Part shown: positions 7,121 through 17,086 of the stretch, in pieces
Layout: every line of letters starts with the position of its first letter
Position numbering within the stretch: position 1 is the stretch's first letter
Assembly: GCF_027570075.1 (NCBI RefSeq)
Contig: NZ_JAKMUS010000014.1
Coordinates: forward strand, 1 to 56,682
Length of the DNA: 56,682 nt
Direction of reading: 5' to 3'
Origin: Corynebacterium meitnerae
GTDB lineage: Bacteria; Actinomycetota; Actinomycetes; Mycobacteriales; Mycobacteriaceae
Made by a program: the position numbers and the translations under genes
Notes under the pieces: model-generated
Databases searched by the model: none
Seen by the model: only the letters and a program-made list of their open reading frames with translations
Told to the model about the DNA's origin: nothing

Positions 7121-8014
7121 TTAGTCGCCGATCTGGTCGCGGCCACGCTTCACAATCAACGGATCGGGCTCGCCGACCACGCTGTGATCCTTGTTGGTGT
7201 ACTCGAACTTGGACAGGATATAGCGCATCGCATTCAGGCGGGCGCGCTTCTTGTCGTTGGACTTAATGGTGATCCACGGGGACTCATCCGTGTCCGTGTA
7301 GCGGAACTGCTCTTCCTTCGCGCGGGTGTAGTCATCCCACTTATCCAGGGAGGCGAGGTCCATCGGCGACAGCTTCCACTGACGCACCGGGTCCACCTGA
7401 CGGATAGCAAAGCGGGTGCGCTGCTCCTTCTTGGTCACGGAGAACCAGAACTTGGTCAAGGAGATACCGGAACCGAGGATCATGTTCTCCAACATGGGCA
7501 CCTCACGCAGGAACTCTGCGTGCTGGGATTCAGTACAGAAGCCCATGACGCGCTCCACGCCGGAGCGGTTGTACCAGGAGCGGTCGAAGAAGACGATCTC
7601 GCCGCCCGCCGGGAAGTGCTCGATGTAGCGCTGGAAGTACCAGGAGGTGGACTCACGCGGCGACGGCTTCTCCAGTGCCACCGTGCGCGCACCACGCGGG
7701 TTGAGGTGCTCATTGAAGCGTTTGATGGTGCCACCCTTACCGGCAGCATCGCGGCCTTCAAAGATAATGATGTGGCGCTGGCCCGTGTCCTTGGTCCAGT
7801 TCTGCCACTTCAGCAGCTCAATTTGCAGCGCGCGCTTCGTCTTTTCGTATTCATCGCGCGTCATGCGCTCGTCATACGGGTAGTTCTCACGCCAGGTTTC
7901 AATCGGGGTACCGTCTGCCTGCAGCAGCACCGGGTCATCTTCATCAGAATCGTCGACGTAGTAGCCCTCGGTCTGGGTGAGGTCGATCATCGGCATATCG
8001 TCATCGTTGGCCAT
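7121..8014 (-). CDS. ppk2: Polyphosphate kinase 2 (PPK2)
   Basis: A 297-aa class II polyphosphate kinase; ATG 8014 (MANDDDMP) is preferred over the upstream in-frame GTG. A Walker A loop GRDAAGKGG (~87-95), the lid segment KPSPRESTSWYFQRY and the Walker B FFDRSWYNR (~142-150) are all present, and the length is normal. PPK2 transfers phosphate between polyphosphate and nucleoside diphosphates, usually making GTP or ATP. In C. glutamicum the orthologous ppk2B also lies directly downstream of porA, so synteny supports the call. A separate terminator follows. Whether it shares a transcript with porH-porA is unclear, because a terminator-like hairpin separates them. Confidence 0.93.
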   Translation of the reverse strand: MANDDDMPMIDLTQTEGYYVDDSDEDDPVLLQADGTPIETWRENYPYDERMTRDEYEKTKRALQIELLKWQNWTKDTGQRHIIIFEGRDAAGKGGTIKRFNEHLNPRGARTVALEKPSPRESTSWYFQRYIEHFPAGGEIVFFDRSWYNRSGVERVMGFCTESQHAEFLREVPMLENMILGSGISLTKFWFSVTKKEQRTRFAIRQVDPVRQWKLSPMDLASLDKWDDYTRAKEEQFRYTDTDESPWITIKSNDKKRARLNAMRYILSKFEYTNKDHSVVGEPDPLIVKRGRDQIGD

Positions 8015-8114
8015 GCCTACCAGTGTAGTCGCGCATCGCCTCCCACGCCCCACTGCCGGTGCAAGGTCTACAGTTTTACTACCCCTAAAGTCTGCAACTC
8101 TCCCCCAAATGAAA

Positions 8115-8141
8115 AATCCCGCCGCACAAAGCGACGGGATT
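8115..8141 (-). terminator. Terminator after porA
   Basis: AATCCCGCCGC (8115-8125) pairs with GCGACGGGATT (8131-8141) with one G-T wobble. On the minus strand the stem is followed by TTTTTC. It lies 39 bp after the PorA stop codon. Confidence 0.85.
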
Positions 8142-8179
8142 CATATGCTTGCTAGTGATCTAGCAAAGCTGGGCTCCTA

Positions 8180-8332
8180 TTACGGGAGGAGCTTCAGCAG
8201 CGTGACGAGGCCCTCAGCGGACTTCACCAGCGGCATGATGAAGCCGAAGGTGGTCTCGATGATCTGGTTGAGGCCACCGGAGAAGGTGGAGGAATTGCCG
8301 ATAAAGTCTGCGAAAGACATCTTTTCGTTCAT
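8180..8332 (-). CDS. porA: PorA-type mycomembrane channel peptide
   Basis: A 50-residue ORF with no signal peptide: it starts MNEKMSFADF and ends LVTLLKLLP. A strong ribosome-binding site (AAGGAG, 8 bases upstream) supports translation. Size, amphipathic character and position right after PorH match C. glutamicum PorA (45 aa), which forms the main cation-selective mycomembrane channel together with PorH and is O-mycoloylated. The central segment (LNQIIETTFGFIMPLVKSAEG) would form an amphipathic helix. Porins of this group diverge quickly, so the call rests on size, synteny and operon structure more than on sequence identity. Confidence 0.85.
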   Translation of the reverse strand: MNEKMSFADFIGNSSTFSGGLNQIIETTFGFIMPLVKSAEGLVTLLKLLP

Positions 8333-8370
8333 TTTTTGACTCCTTATAGGTGAGTTAGTAGGTGGCTGAA

Positions 8371-8604
8371 TTAGTTAGCTGGCTGTTCCGGCGCAGGCTT
8401 GGAAGAGGAGCCGGCGAACAGGTCCTTCAGCGTGCCAGCACCCTTAGCGAAGCCACCGTCACCCTGGCCCGGCTTCTCCTGGACCCACTTCAGGTAGTCC
8501 TTCCACTGAGCGAAGAACTCGGTCAGGCCACCGAGGAAGCCGTTCCAACCCTTGTTGGTGTTGATGAAGTTTTCGAGGTGCCAGATGATGTCTTTCACGT
8601 TCAT
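8371..8604 (-). CDS. porH: PorH-type mycomembrane channel protein
   Basis: A 77-aa protein without a cleavable signal. Residues 1-50 can form an amphipathic helix (MNVKDIIWHLENFINTNKGW, later LTEFFAQWKDYLKWV). The C-terminus is a Gly/Ser/Pro-rich tail longer than in C. glutamicum PorH (57 aa). AAGGAG precedes the ATG. It lies 38 bp upstream of porA with no terminator between, as in the known porH-porA transcript. PorH and PorA assemble into a hetero-oligomeric channel. The extended tail (GDGGFAKGAGTLKDLF...) is the main oddity. Confidence 0.83.
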   Translation of the reverse strand: MNVKDIIWHLENFINTNKGWNGFLGGLTEFFAQWKDYLKWVQEKPGQGDGGFAKGAGTLKDLFAGSSSKPAPEQPAN

Positions 8605-9140
8605 GTGAAGAATCTCCTTGATCTAGAGAACCGGGGTTTAAGCCGGTTCATATTTCCGGGGGTTAAGACACCCCGATGGGCGTCACGGGAAGTAATAATG
8701 CCATAGATCCAACCACCTGCAAACACGCCAAATAGTTGCCGCGTCCAGCAGTTTAAAGCTTAAGCAAAATTAAGAAGTTGAACGAAAAGTGAAGTAAATC
8801 CACTTCAGCTGGTCTACCTGCGGTTTTAATACCTTGCAGGTTAATGAGAGAAATCGAGTTGCTGAATTGCGTAACACCCGCGAACCGGGGCTCGATAGTG
8901 CAATTTCCTCGGAGTTTTTCTTTTCCTGAGGTTTATCAACTACCCCATTCCGGGGGCATAAAGGAACTCGCGGAATGGCGGCGATAAAGCGTTGACCACT
9001 GCCCTAGCCCAGCCCTTATGTCCACGCACTCCCCCAGAAACGCCGAAACATGGATAGTCTCCGTCAACTACGCGTGGGCAGTCGGCGACGCTTAACAGAG
9101 GAACGGAAGGCGTGTCACCTAGAGACAGTATCTTGTGCGT
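8605..9140. other. porH upstream region and left repeat of DUF3800 insert
   Basis: No gene is recognised in this 536-bp stretch. It holds the porH leader, with a small hairpin AACCGG/CCGGTT at ~8630-8651. A candidate promoter on the minus strand lies around 8690-8725 (TTGCAG-like -35 and CATTAT-like -10, weak). Further right, the first copy of a 21-bp direct repeat (9029-9049) precedes the DUF3800 gene. Confidence 0.5.
9029..9049 (+). repeat. 21-bp direct repeat, left copy
   Basis: The sequence beginning CTCCCCCAGA and ending CGCCGAAAC is identical to 9980-10000. The two copies bracket the DUF3800 gene and lie 951 bp apart. The right copy adjoins the groEL terminator, so the left copy looks like a duplicate created when the segment arrived. 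Confidence 0.8.
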
Positions 9141-9881
9141 ATGACTAAGCGCCTATCTAAGGTTTTCCACTTGCCAGATCGCGTTCCCGTGTCTTCGATC
9201 TACATCGATGAATCTGGGACGCGGAATTCCTCTGGTGGATTCTTTGTCATCGGATTTCTTAAAGTCCGTGACCACCAACCTTTGGAGCGCGACATTCGAC
9301 ACCTGAGACAAAAGCATCAGCACTTCCAGGAGATCCATTTCGCCGACATCAGGAAGAACTCCGTGGAGTTTTATTCTGATGTTGTCGAGACACTGGCCGC
9401 CGCCGATGTTCGTGTAGGCGGATCGGTTTATGACTCTGTTTCAGCCTTTCAGCCGAACGAAGAAACATGGAAGCAACAGGCCACCATGGCGACACTCTTA
9501 ACGATGGGCAACATCAACAAGGGAGAGGTTGTCAATGTTTTCCTCGATCTAGTCCAGACGCCAAAGAACGTTACTCTCGCACAAACCGTCCGGGATGAAG
9601 TTAATAGACGCCGCGGCGGGCGATGCGTAGCAGAAGCGTATGACTTGGATTCTCGGGCAAGTGACTTTCTGCAACTCGCTGATTTGATCGCAAGCTCGAT
9701 CGCCTACGAGCGCCGCCACGGTCAACCCGACATAGGCGAACGCAGAACCCCCAAAGCTCGGGTTGCTGCCCGCTTAAGGCGCGCGCTTGAAATTGATGGG
9801 TTCCACGCTAAAAGGCGGTATAAACTAAGAAGCCCCAAGGGAATTGGGCTGGTTACCCACCACCCCGAAGGTCGGCTGTGA
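9141..9881 (+). CDS. DUF3800 family protein
   Basis: A 246-aa protein if started at ATG 9141; an in-frame GTG lies 6 bases earlier. Near the N-terminus, SSIYIDESG is the hallmark of DUF3800 and is followed by FFVIGFLKV. Near the C-terminus is LQLADLIASSIAYERRHG. These acidic motifs fit an RNase H-like fold predicted for this family, which often travels with mobile elements and defence islands; its activity is unknown. The gene is opposite to porH and groEL, has its own terminator (9930-9975), no clear ribosome-binding site, and is bracketed by 21-bp direct repeats. It separates porH from groEL, which are neighbours in C. glutamicum, so it is probably acquired. Confidence 0.85.
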   Translation: MTKRLSKVFHLPDRVPVSSIYIDESGTRNSSGGFFVIGFLKVRDHQPLERDIRHLRQKHQHFQEIHFADIRKNSVEFYSDVVETLAAADVRVGGSVYDSVSAFQPNEETWKQQATMATLLTMGNINKGEVVNVFLDLVQTPKNVTLAQTVRDEVNRRRGGRCVAEAYDLDSRASDFLQLADLIASSIAYERRHGQPDIGERRTPKARVAARLRRALEIDGFHAKRRYKLRSPKGIGLVTHHPEGRL

Positions 9882-9929
9882 TTAACTTCGCAGTACCGGA
9901 ACGCGCATAGTGTTTGCGCCTACATACGT

Positions 9930-9975
9930 GAGTGGTCCTCCATCTCCTACGCGGGATGGGGGACCACTCTTTTAT
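9930..9975 (+). terminator. Terminator of DUF3800 gene
   Basis: GAGTGGTCCTCCATC (9930-9944) pairs with GGATGGGGGACCACTC (9954-9969) and is followed by TTTTATT. It is a strong rho-independent terminator 48 bp after the stop codon. Confidence 0.88.
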
Positions 9976-9979
9976 TAAT

Positions 9980-10000
9980 CTCCCCCAGAAACGCCGAAAC
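9980..10000 (+). repeat. 21-bp direct repeat, right copy
   Basis: Identical to 9029-9049 over 21 bases; the flanking bases differ at both ends. It immediately follows the DUF3800 terminator and runs into the groEL terminator stem. Confidence 0.8.
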
Positions 10001-10041
10001 CGGCCGCCGCGCGGGGATGGTTAAGTGCGCGGGGGCCGGTT
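9998..10041 (-). terminator. Terminator of groEL
   Basis: AACCGGCC (9998-10005) pairs with GGCCGGTT (10034-10041), and an inner CCGCGC/GCGCGG extends the stem to about 14 pairs. It lies about 20 bp after the GroEL stop codon. The T run on the minus strand is short (GGTTTCGGCGTTTC). Confidence 0.65.
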
Positions 10042-10061
10042 CGTCGGTAAGCGATAAGTGC

Positions 10062-11714
<1,653 letters not shown>

Positions 11715-11823
11715 TTATATATAGGAAAGGCGACGCCACTCTCACGTCTAAAAGGTCCAAGCAGGCGCCCGCGACGGCACGGATGGTGAGCGCTACCAAC
11801 CTCACCCGCTCGAAATGAACTTT

Positions 11824-11850
11824 TTAGCACTCACTTGGCTGGAGTGCTAA
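11824..11850. promoter_or_regulatory. CIRCE operator (HrcA binding site)
   Basis: TTAGCACTC (11824-11832), a 9-bp spacer and GAGTGCTAA (11842-11850) form the canonical CIRCE inverted repeat without a mismatch. It lies 128 bp upstream of the groEL start codon. HrcA bound here represses groEL until heat stress. Confidence 0.95.
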
Positions 11851-11902
11851 AGCCTTTTTTAGCAGTCAAAGACCGCGAGTGCAAGGTAGCGCGTGACGGG
11901 TA

Positions 11903-13840
11903 CTACTTCGCCGACTGCGCGGTACGCCTATAGATGAAGGCAATCGCGGCGATAAAGAGGACGACGCCGAGGACGGTGGACCAGGTGCCGCCCTCGAAAA
12001 TCTCGAGCGGGCTTTCACCCTGCGAAGCAGCAATGATGCCGGCGTTGACCACACCGAAGAGGGACTCACCCACGATGAGGCCGGTAGCGCCAAGCGTGCC
12101 CATGCGGACCGCGGACTCCGGGTTACGCTGGCCGGATGCCCAGCGGTTGTAGAAGTAACCGAGGATCGCACCGAGCGGCACCATCACGGTGACAGACACC
12201 GGCAGGTACATACCCATACCCACTGCCAGCGGCGGCAGCGCGTACTTCTTCTTCGTGGTCACACCCAGGATCTCATCAATGATGATCACGGTGATGCCGA
12301 TGGCGGCGCCGAGGAAGATGAGGTTCCAATCCAGGGAGTCATCGAAAATGCCCGTTGCTACCGACGACATCAGGACCGCCTGCGGTGCCGCCAACGCATC
12401 CGCGCCGGCACCCTCCATGCCCTGGAAGCCGAACGCGGTGAGCATGAGCTGCAGCACCGGCGGGATAACCAAGGAACCGAAGATGACACCGATGACCAGG
12501 GCGACCTGCTGCTTCCACGGGGTAGCGTCGACGAGCTGGCCGGTCTTGAGGTCCTGCAGGTTGTCATTAGAAATCGTGGCGATGCCGAAGACAATCGCGG
12601 CCGTAAACAAGGTGTAAGCCACCAGCGAGGACGCACTCGCATCCGTGCCCGCCATGAACGCGGCAATGAGCAGCGCGGAGGTAATCACCGCGATGATGCC
12701 CACCGAGGAAATCGGCGAGTTGGACGCACCAATCAGGCCGGCCATGTAACCACACACGGAGGCGATGACCAAGCCGACAATGAGGATAAACAGGACCGAA
12801 ATAATGGTCAGGCTCACCGCATGCTCATGGATGTCAGTGCCCTGCTGGAAATCCCACAGCAAGAAACCGATGGGCAGCATGGACACCAAGATCGTGCCCA
12901 GAACGATCGGGAACGGGATGTCCCGCTCCGTCACATCCACCTCGTTGCCAGCGGCGCGCTTGCGAGAGCTGGCCAGAGAAGCACTGACACCCTTCACCAC
13001 CGGGCCGGCGATCTTGATCAGAGTCCACAGTGCAGCCACCGCCATGGTGCCCACACCGATGAAGCGGATCTCAGAGGAGAAGGTGGTGGAGACGATGTCG
13101 GCGAGGTCGGCGGAGCCGTCGATAAGCGCAGAAGTGCGCCAAGGAAGCAGAACGAAGAAGGAAATGACAACACCCACGAGCATGGCAATACCCACCGTCA
13201 TGCCCACGAGGTGGCCCACGCCGATGAGCGCGAGGGAGAGCGAGCCGCCGATCATCGTGGCACCGGGGCCGAACTTGAACACGCCCGCGACTTCGCTCGC
13301 AGCCGCCTTCATCGCGGCGAGCAGACCGTACGCTGCGGAAACGACACCGCCCACGACGATCGTGCGCAGACCCTTCACATTCTCCTCATTGTGCGGATCA
13401 CCATCGCCCACGCGGAGAACCTCCGCCGCGGCAACACCCTCCGGGTACGGCAGATCCGAACCCGTGACCAGCGCACGACGCAACGGCACCGAGAACATCA
13501 CGCCGAGGATGCCACCGAGCGCACACACCAGCATGGTGGTCCAGAACGGGAAGCCCTGCCAGTAGCCGATCATGACCAGGCCCGGCAAAACGAAAATGAT
13601 CGCGGACAGCGTGCCAGCTGCCGACGCGATCGTTTGCACAATGTTGTTCTCCTTCACATTGTGCCCAGCAAACTTACGCAGTACCGCCATCGAGATGACA
13701 GCCGCCGGAATGGACGTGGCAAACGTTAGACCCACCTTGAGGCCCAGGTAGACGTTCGCAGCTGTGAACACGAGCGTGATCAGGCCACCAATGATGATGC
13801 CGCGCAACGTCAGCTCGCGTAGTTGCGTCCTGTTATCCAT
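11903..13840 (-). CDS. OPT family oligopeptide transporter
   Basis: A 645-aa integral membrane protein with about 14-16 hydrophobic segments spread along its length. The N-terminus (ELTLRGIIIGGLITLVFTAANVYLGLKVG) and the YPEGVAAAEVLRVGD segment (~130-145) are hallmarks of the OPT superfamily, PepT-like branch. Members import peptides or metal chelates using the proton gradient. AAAGG precedes the ATG. The gene runs toward groEL, and no strong terminator was seen in the 62 bp between its stop codon and CIRCE. The substrate cannot be told from sequence. Confidence 0.93.
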   Translation of the reverse strand: MDNRTQLRELTLRGIIIGGLITLVFTAANVYLGLKVGLTFATSIPAAVISMAVLRKFAGHNVKENNIVQTIASAAGTLSAIIFVLPGLVMIGYWQGFPFWTTMLVCALGGILGVMFSVPLRRALVTGSDLPYPEGVAAAEVLRVGDGDPHNEENVKGLRTIVVGGVVSAAYGLLAAMKAAASEVAGVFKFGPGATMIGGSLSLALIGVGHLVGMTVGIAMLVGVVISFFVLLPWRTSALIDGSADLADIVSTTFSSEIRFIGVGTMAVAALWTLIKIAGPVVKGVSASLASSRKRAAGNEVDVTERDIPFPIVLGTILVSMLPIGFLLWDFQQGTDIHEHAVSLTIISVLFILIVGLVIASVCGYMAGLIGASNSPISSVGIIAVITSALLIAAFMAGTDASASSLVAYTLFTAAIVFGIATISNDNLQDLKTGQLVDATPWKQQVALVIGVIFGSLVIPPVLQLMLTAFGFQGMEGAGADALAAPQAVLMSSVATGIFDDSLDWNLIFLGAAIGITVIIIDEILGVTTKKKYALPPLAVGMGMYLPVSVTVMVPLGAILGYFYNRWASGQRNPESAVRMGTLGATGLIVGESLFGVVNAGIIAASQGESPLEIFEGGTWSTVLGVVLFIAAIAFIYRRTAQSAK

Positions 13841-13896
13841 GTCAAACCTTTCTAAGGCCTTTGTGAGAGTCAGTTGGCAGGGATTTTACTCCTGTC

Positions 13897-14388
13897 TTAG
13901 AAATCCAGATCAAACCTGCCACTCTTCCGGCGCTTCACCACCACGGACGTGGGATGCGGGAGTTCGAAGCGGTAGAACTTCGCCTTCATCTGCTCGATGG
14001 CCGCTTTCTGCTGTTCTGGCGGCACATTGATCTTCGGGGCATACAGGTTGACCCAGGTGCCCTGGAAAACCTGCTTCCTGATGCCGTTTCCCAGGCTCCC
14101 CGTCGAGTCACCCCAACGCGTGAGCAACTCCTCCCCCGACGGCATGCGCACGAGCATCCGCGTGTGCATCGGATCCGAGTCCCCATTATTGGACAGCGGG
14201 CGCCTACGCACCGAAATATCCACCGCCACCACGTGCCCGTACTCGCGCTTCACCACTTTGTCGAAGATGTTGCGCACCACCGACCACACAATCGACAGCG
14301 CGAAAAACCCGAACAGCACGAGGGCGAACTTGTTCTCAAACAAATCCGAGAACAGGTCCGTAAAAATCTCCTGGAAATCCTCCAGCAT
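13897..14388 (-). CDS. Membrane-anchored protein of unknown function
   Basis: A 163-aa protein with an acidic amphipathic N-terminus (MLEDFQEIFTDLFSDLFENK), one membrane helix (~21-40, FALVLFGFFALSIVWSVV) and a soluble domain of strands. The latter includes VVAVDISVRRRPLS, TRMLVRMPSGEELLTRWGD and TWVNLYAPKINVPPEQQK. The domain resembles small beta-barrel modules found behind one helix in many Gram-positive proteins, but I do not recognise the family. AGGAGG precedes the ATG. It lies 56 bp upstream of the OPT transporter gene in the same direction and may be co-transcribed. Confidence 0.75.
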   Translation of the reverse strand: MLEDFQEIFTDLFSDLFENKFALVLFGFFALSIVWSVVRNIFDKVVKREYGHVVAVDISVRRRPLSNNGDSDPMHTRMLVRMPSGEELLTRWGDSTGSLGNGIRKQVFQGTWVNLYAPKINVPPEQQKAAIEQMKAKFYRFELPHPTSVVVKRRKSGRFDLDF

Positions 14389-14475
14389 CGCGGCCTCCTC
14401 TGGGTTGAGGTCCTTTGAGTAGGCCCGATCCTAGCCACCCAACCAGCAGTTCGCTGCGGTGGTACGTTCGTGCTC

Positions 14476-15867
14476 ATGAGCACTTTTGAACCGAACCGCG
14501 AACGAATCTTCAACGATCTTTCTGCACTCGTGTCCTTTAATTCCCCGCACTCCGTCCCTGACTTGGCGGATCAGCACGCGGCCGCCGCTGATTGGGTAGC
14601 CGCGGCGCTCGCGGAGAGGGGGTTGGAGGTGGAGAGGCACGCGACCGTCGATAAGGCTGACGCGATCATTGGCCGCCGCCACGTGAGCGACGGCGCCCCC
14701 ACCGTCCTCCTCTACTCCCACTACGACGTCGTACCCGCCGGTGACCCCGCCGCGTGGACCGCTGACCCCTTCACTCTCACCGAGCGCGACGGCCGCTGGT
14801 ACGGGCGCGGCGCCGCCGACTGCAAAGGCAACGTGGCCATGCACCTCGAAGCTCTAAGGCTTATCGACGCCGCCGGCGGCCCCAGCTCCAACCTCATCGT
14901 CCTCGTCGAAGGCTCGGAGGAACTCGGCGGCGGTGGGCTGGAGAAGCTCATTCAGGACAAGCCTGGCCTTTTCGAGGCCGACATCATCCTCATCGCCGAC
15001 TCCGGCAACGTCGCCGTGGGCACCCCGACTCTGACCACCGCCCTGCGCGGCGGCGCCCAACTCAAGGTCACGGTGGAGACCCTCCGCGGTGCCATCCACT
15101 CCGGCACCTTCGGCGGCCCCGCCCCCGACCCAGTCGCCGCGTTGATCCGCACGCTCGATTCGCTTCGCGACGCTTCCGGCCGCACCACCATCGACGGCCT
15201 CGGCGACGCCCTGACCGCCACCTGGCCTGGTCAGCCCTACGACGCCGCTGCCTTCCGCAGCGATGCCGGCGTCCTCGATGGGGTGTCGCTGATGGGTGAT
15301 ATTGAGTCCGCTGCTCCGAGCGAGAACGCCGCCGACATGGTCTGGGCGCGCCCCGCCGTGACCATCATCGGGTTTACCTCCACCCCGGTCAGCGAGGCCG
15401 TCAACGCCATCGTCCCCCGCGCCGAAGCCCAACTCAACCTGCGCGTTCCCGCTGGCATGGACCCGGCCGCTGCCGCTGAAGCCCTGAAGCAGCACCTCAT
15501 CGCCCACACCCCGTGGGGTGCCAAGGTGAACGTAGAGATCTTCGACATCAACCACGGCTTTTCCACCGACCCCTCCCGCCCCGCCATCGCCCTCCTCGGC
15601 GAGTGCCTGCAGGAGGCCTACCAGGAAGCCGCCGGCTCTGACCCCGCCGTCTCCGCCTCGACTGACCTGGTCACGGTCGGTTCCGGTGGCTCCATCCCGC
15701 TGACCGCGACCCTGCAGGAGCACTTCCCCGACGCCGCCATTGCCATGTACGGCGTGGAGGACAACAACGCTGGCATCCACTCTGTCGACGAGTCCGTTCA
15801 CCCCTACGAGATCGAACGCGTCGCCGTCGCGGAGGCCAAGTTCCTGCAGCGGGTGGCGTCGCTGTAG
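14476..15867 (+). CDS. M20-family metallopeptidase (dipeptidase-like)
   Basis: A 463-aa cytosolic enzyme; ATG 14476 (MSTFEPNRE) is preferred over GTG 14470. The metal-site motifs of M20 peptidases are in order: YSHYDVV (His ~82), GRGAADCKG (Asp ~115), EGSEELGGGGL (catalytic Glu and metal Glu, ~145-152) and a C-terminal GIHSVDESV. A lid domain occupies about 190-330. The family hydrolyses small peptides or acylated amino acids. The pattern is closest to the Xaa-His/CNDP-type dipeptidases rather than DapE or ArgE, but the substrate is unproved. It is divergent from the membrane-anchored protein gene. Confidence 0.9.
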   Translation: MSTFEPNRERIFNDLSALVSFNSPHSVPDLADQHAAAADWVAAALAERGLEVERHATVDKADAIIGRRHVSDGAPTVLLYSHYDVVPAGDPAAWTADPFTLTERDGRWYGRGAADCKGNVAMHLEALRLIDAAGGPSSNLIVLVEGSEELGGGGLEKLIQDKPGLFEADIILIADSGNVAVGTPTLTTALRGGAQLKVTVETLRGAIHSGTFGGPAPDPVAALIRTLDSLRDASGRTTIDGLGDALTATWPGQPYDAAAFRSDAGVLDGVSLMGDIESAAPSENAADMVWARPAVTIIGFTSTPVSEAVNAIVPRAEAQLNLRVPAGMDPAAAAEALKQHLIAHTPWGAKVNVEIFDINHGFSTDPSRPAIALLGECLQEAYQEAAGSDPAVSASTDLVTVGSGGSIPLTATLQEHFPDAAIAMYGVEDNNAGIHSVDESVHPYEIERVAVAEAKFLQRVASL

Positions 15868-15882
15868 GGCTGGGGCAGGGCT

Positions 15883-15916
15883 GGGCCCGAGGCCCGGGGC
15901 CCGGGGCCCGGGCTCG
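15883..15916. repeat. GC-only tandem/palindromic tract
   Basis: GGCCCG-type units repeat here in nearly pure G+C just after the M20 peptidase stop codon. The tract folds on itself (CGAGGCCCGGGG... against ...CCCGGGCTCG) and may act as a terminator, though no T run follows. Confidence 0.5.
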
Positions 15917-15920
15917 CATT

Positions 15921-15995
15921 CACAGAACCCGATACCTCCAGCCCGATATCTAGCCAAAATTGCCGAAACTCGGGTTGTAGGTATTGGGGTCTGTG
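15921..15995. repeat. 75-bp palindromic repeat, type B copy 1
   Basis: The ends form long imperfect inverted repeats: CACAGAACCCGATACCT at the left and AGGTATTGGGGTCTGTG at the right, with pairing continuing for about 28 bases around a loop containing CAAAATTG. A second copy in the same orientation lies at 17121-17192. Both flank the AbiEi/DUF559-like gene. Confidence 0.8.
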
Positions 15996-16144
15996 CCGGC
16001 GGGGAGAGATGAGGAGAGTCGTAGGAGCACGACTACATCGGCGCAGCGCGCGCGAATCGGCTGCCGGCACGGCTTAGCTTTGCTAACGTCTCCACCAAGG
16101 TCGCTCGGGGGAGCGCAACCATAAGGGGACCACAGGGGGGACCA

Positions 16145-17086
16145 ATGAAGAATACTGAGCTGCGCAACTTACTCCTGTCACGCGGACAGGCACAGCACCA
16201 GGAGTGCGTGAAACTCTCAGCCACAAAATTCATCGCAGCCGAGGACTGGAACCAGCTCAAGCGCTACCAGCAAGAGTACCTCAGGTGTTACTCAGCGGGA
16301 ACGGCCACATACAAAGCGATCCTTGTCGGACGTTCCGCCGCCCGTTTTCTAGAACACTGGGTTCTACCCCTGCGGGAAGAAGTGGTCGAACTCGCACACA
16401 CCTCCGGCAAGCCACCTGCAACGAAGCAGTGGCCGCCCCATGTCATGTACCGCCACATGACCGTCCCTGCCATGGACTACAACACGTTTCAGGCCAGCGA
16501 CGGAACCGGTTCTAGCATCGTGCGGGCAACAACAACGGAAAGAACGATCGTCGATATCGCTCGTCTGCATGGTCTGCGCCACGGTGTTGCGGCGCTGGAC
16601 AGTTGGCTGGAGGGCGATACCCACACCAACGTGCAGGACAAAAAGGAACAGATCGCGGCGACAATCGCGCGGTTGGCAGGAAAGAGGGGCATCGCTGTAG
16701 CGCGTGAGGCGCTCGCGATGAGTATCTCGCTTTCGGAGTCACCCTATGAGTCACTATTCCGCATGATCCTCACCGAGAACGGAATCACGGCGCGCCCACA
16801 GATGTGGATCGGCCACCGCGTGCGTGTTGACCTGCTGTGGGACCAGCTCGTCATCGAGGTCGACGGCGCCATGAAGTTCGAAGACAAACCTCACGATGCC
16901 GTGATGAAACAGCTCCACCGCGAGAACTGGTTGCGCGAGCAGGGCTACGAAGTCATCCGCTTCTTCACCTTAGAGATCCTCTTCAACGAACAAGATTGCG
17001 TCCAGCGCGTCATCGATGCTTATAAGCGTTCCCAAACCCGTGGACCCATCTTCACCCCTGCGCGCCCAAGCGATCCCCTCTGGTAG
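16145..17086 (+). CDS. AbiEi/DUF559-like protein with PD-(D/E)XK nuclease domain
   Basis: A 313-aa protein. The N-terminal part (1-95) resembles the winged-helix plus adaptor layout of AbiEi-type antitoxins (LLVG-SAARFLEHWVLP, then YRHMTVPAMDY). The C-terminal part (~195-290) looks like a DUF559/Vsr-type restriction-endonuclease fold: YESLFRMILTENGI, then RVDLLWDQLVIEVDGAMKFED with candidate active-site Asp and Glu-x-Asp, then REQGYEVIRF. Such fusions are common and uncharacterised in actinobacteria. The start is supported by a GGGGGG stretch upstream. The gene sits exactly between two direct copies of a palindromic repeat (15921-15995 and 17121-17192). A paralogue occurs at 31223-32104. A defence or repeat-processing role is an inference. 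Confidence 0.75.
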   Translation: MKNTELRNLLLSRGQAQHQECVKLSATKFIAAEDWNQLKRYQQEYLRCYSAGTATYKAILVGRSAARFLEHWVLPLREEVVELAHTSGKPPATKQWPPHVMYRHMTVPAMDYNTFQASDGTGSSIVRATTTERTIVDIARLHGLRHGVAALDSWLEGDTHTNVQDKKEQIAATIARLAGKRGIAVAREALAMSISLSESPYESLFRMILTENGITARPQMWIGHRVRVDLLWDQLVIEVDGAMKFEDKPHDAVMKQLHRENWLREQGYEVIRFFTLEILFNEQDCVQRVIDAYKRSQTRGPIFTPARPSDPLW

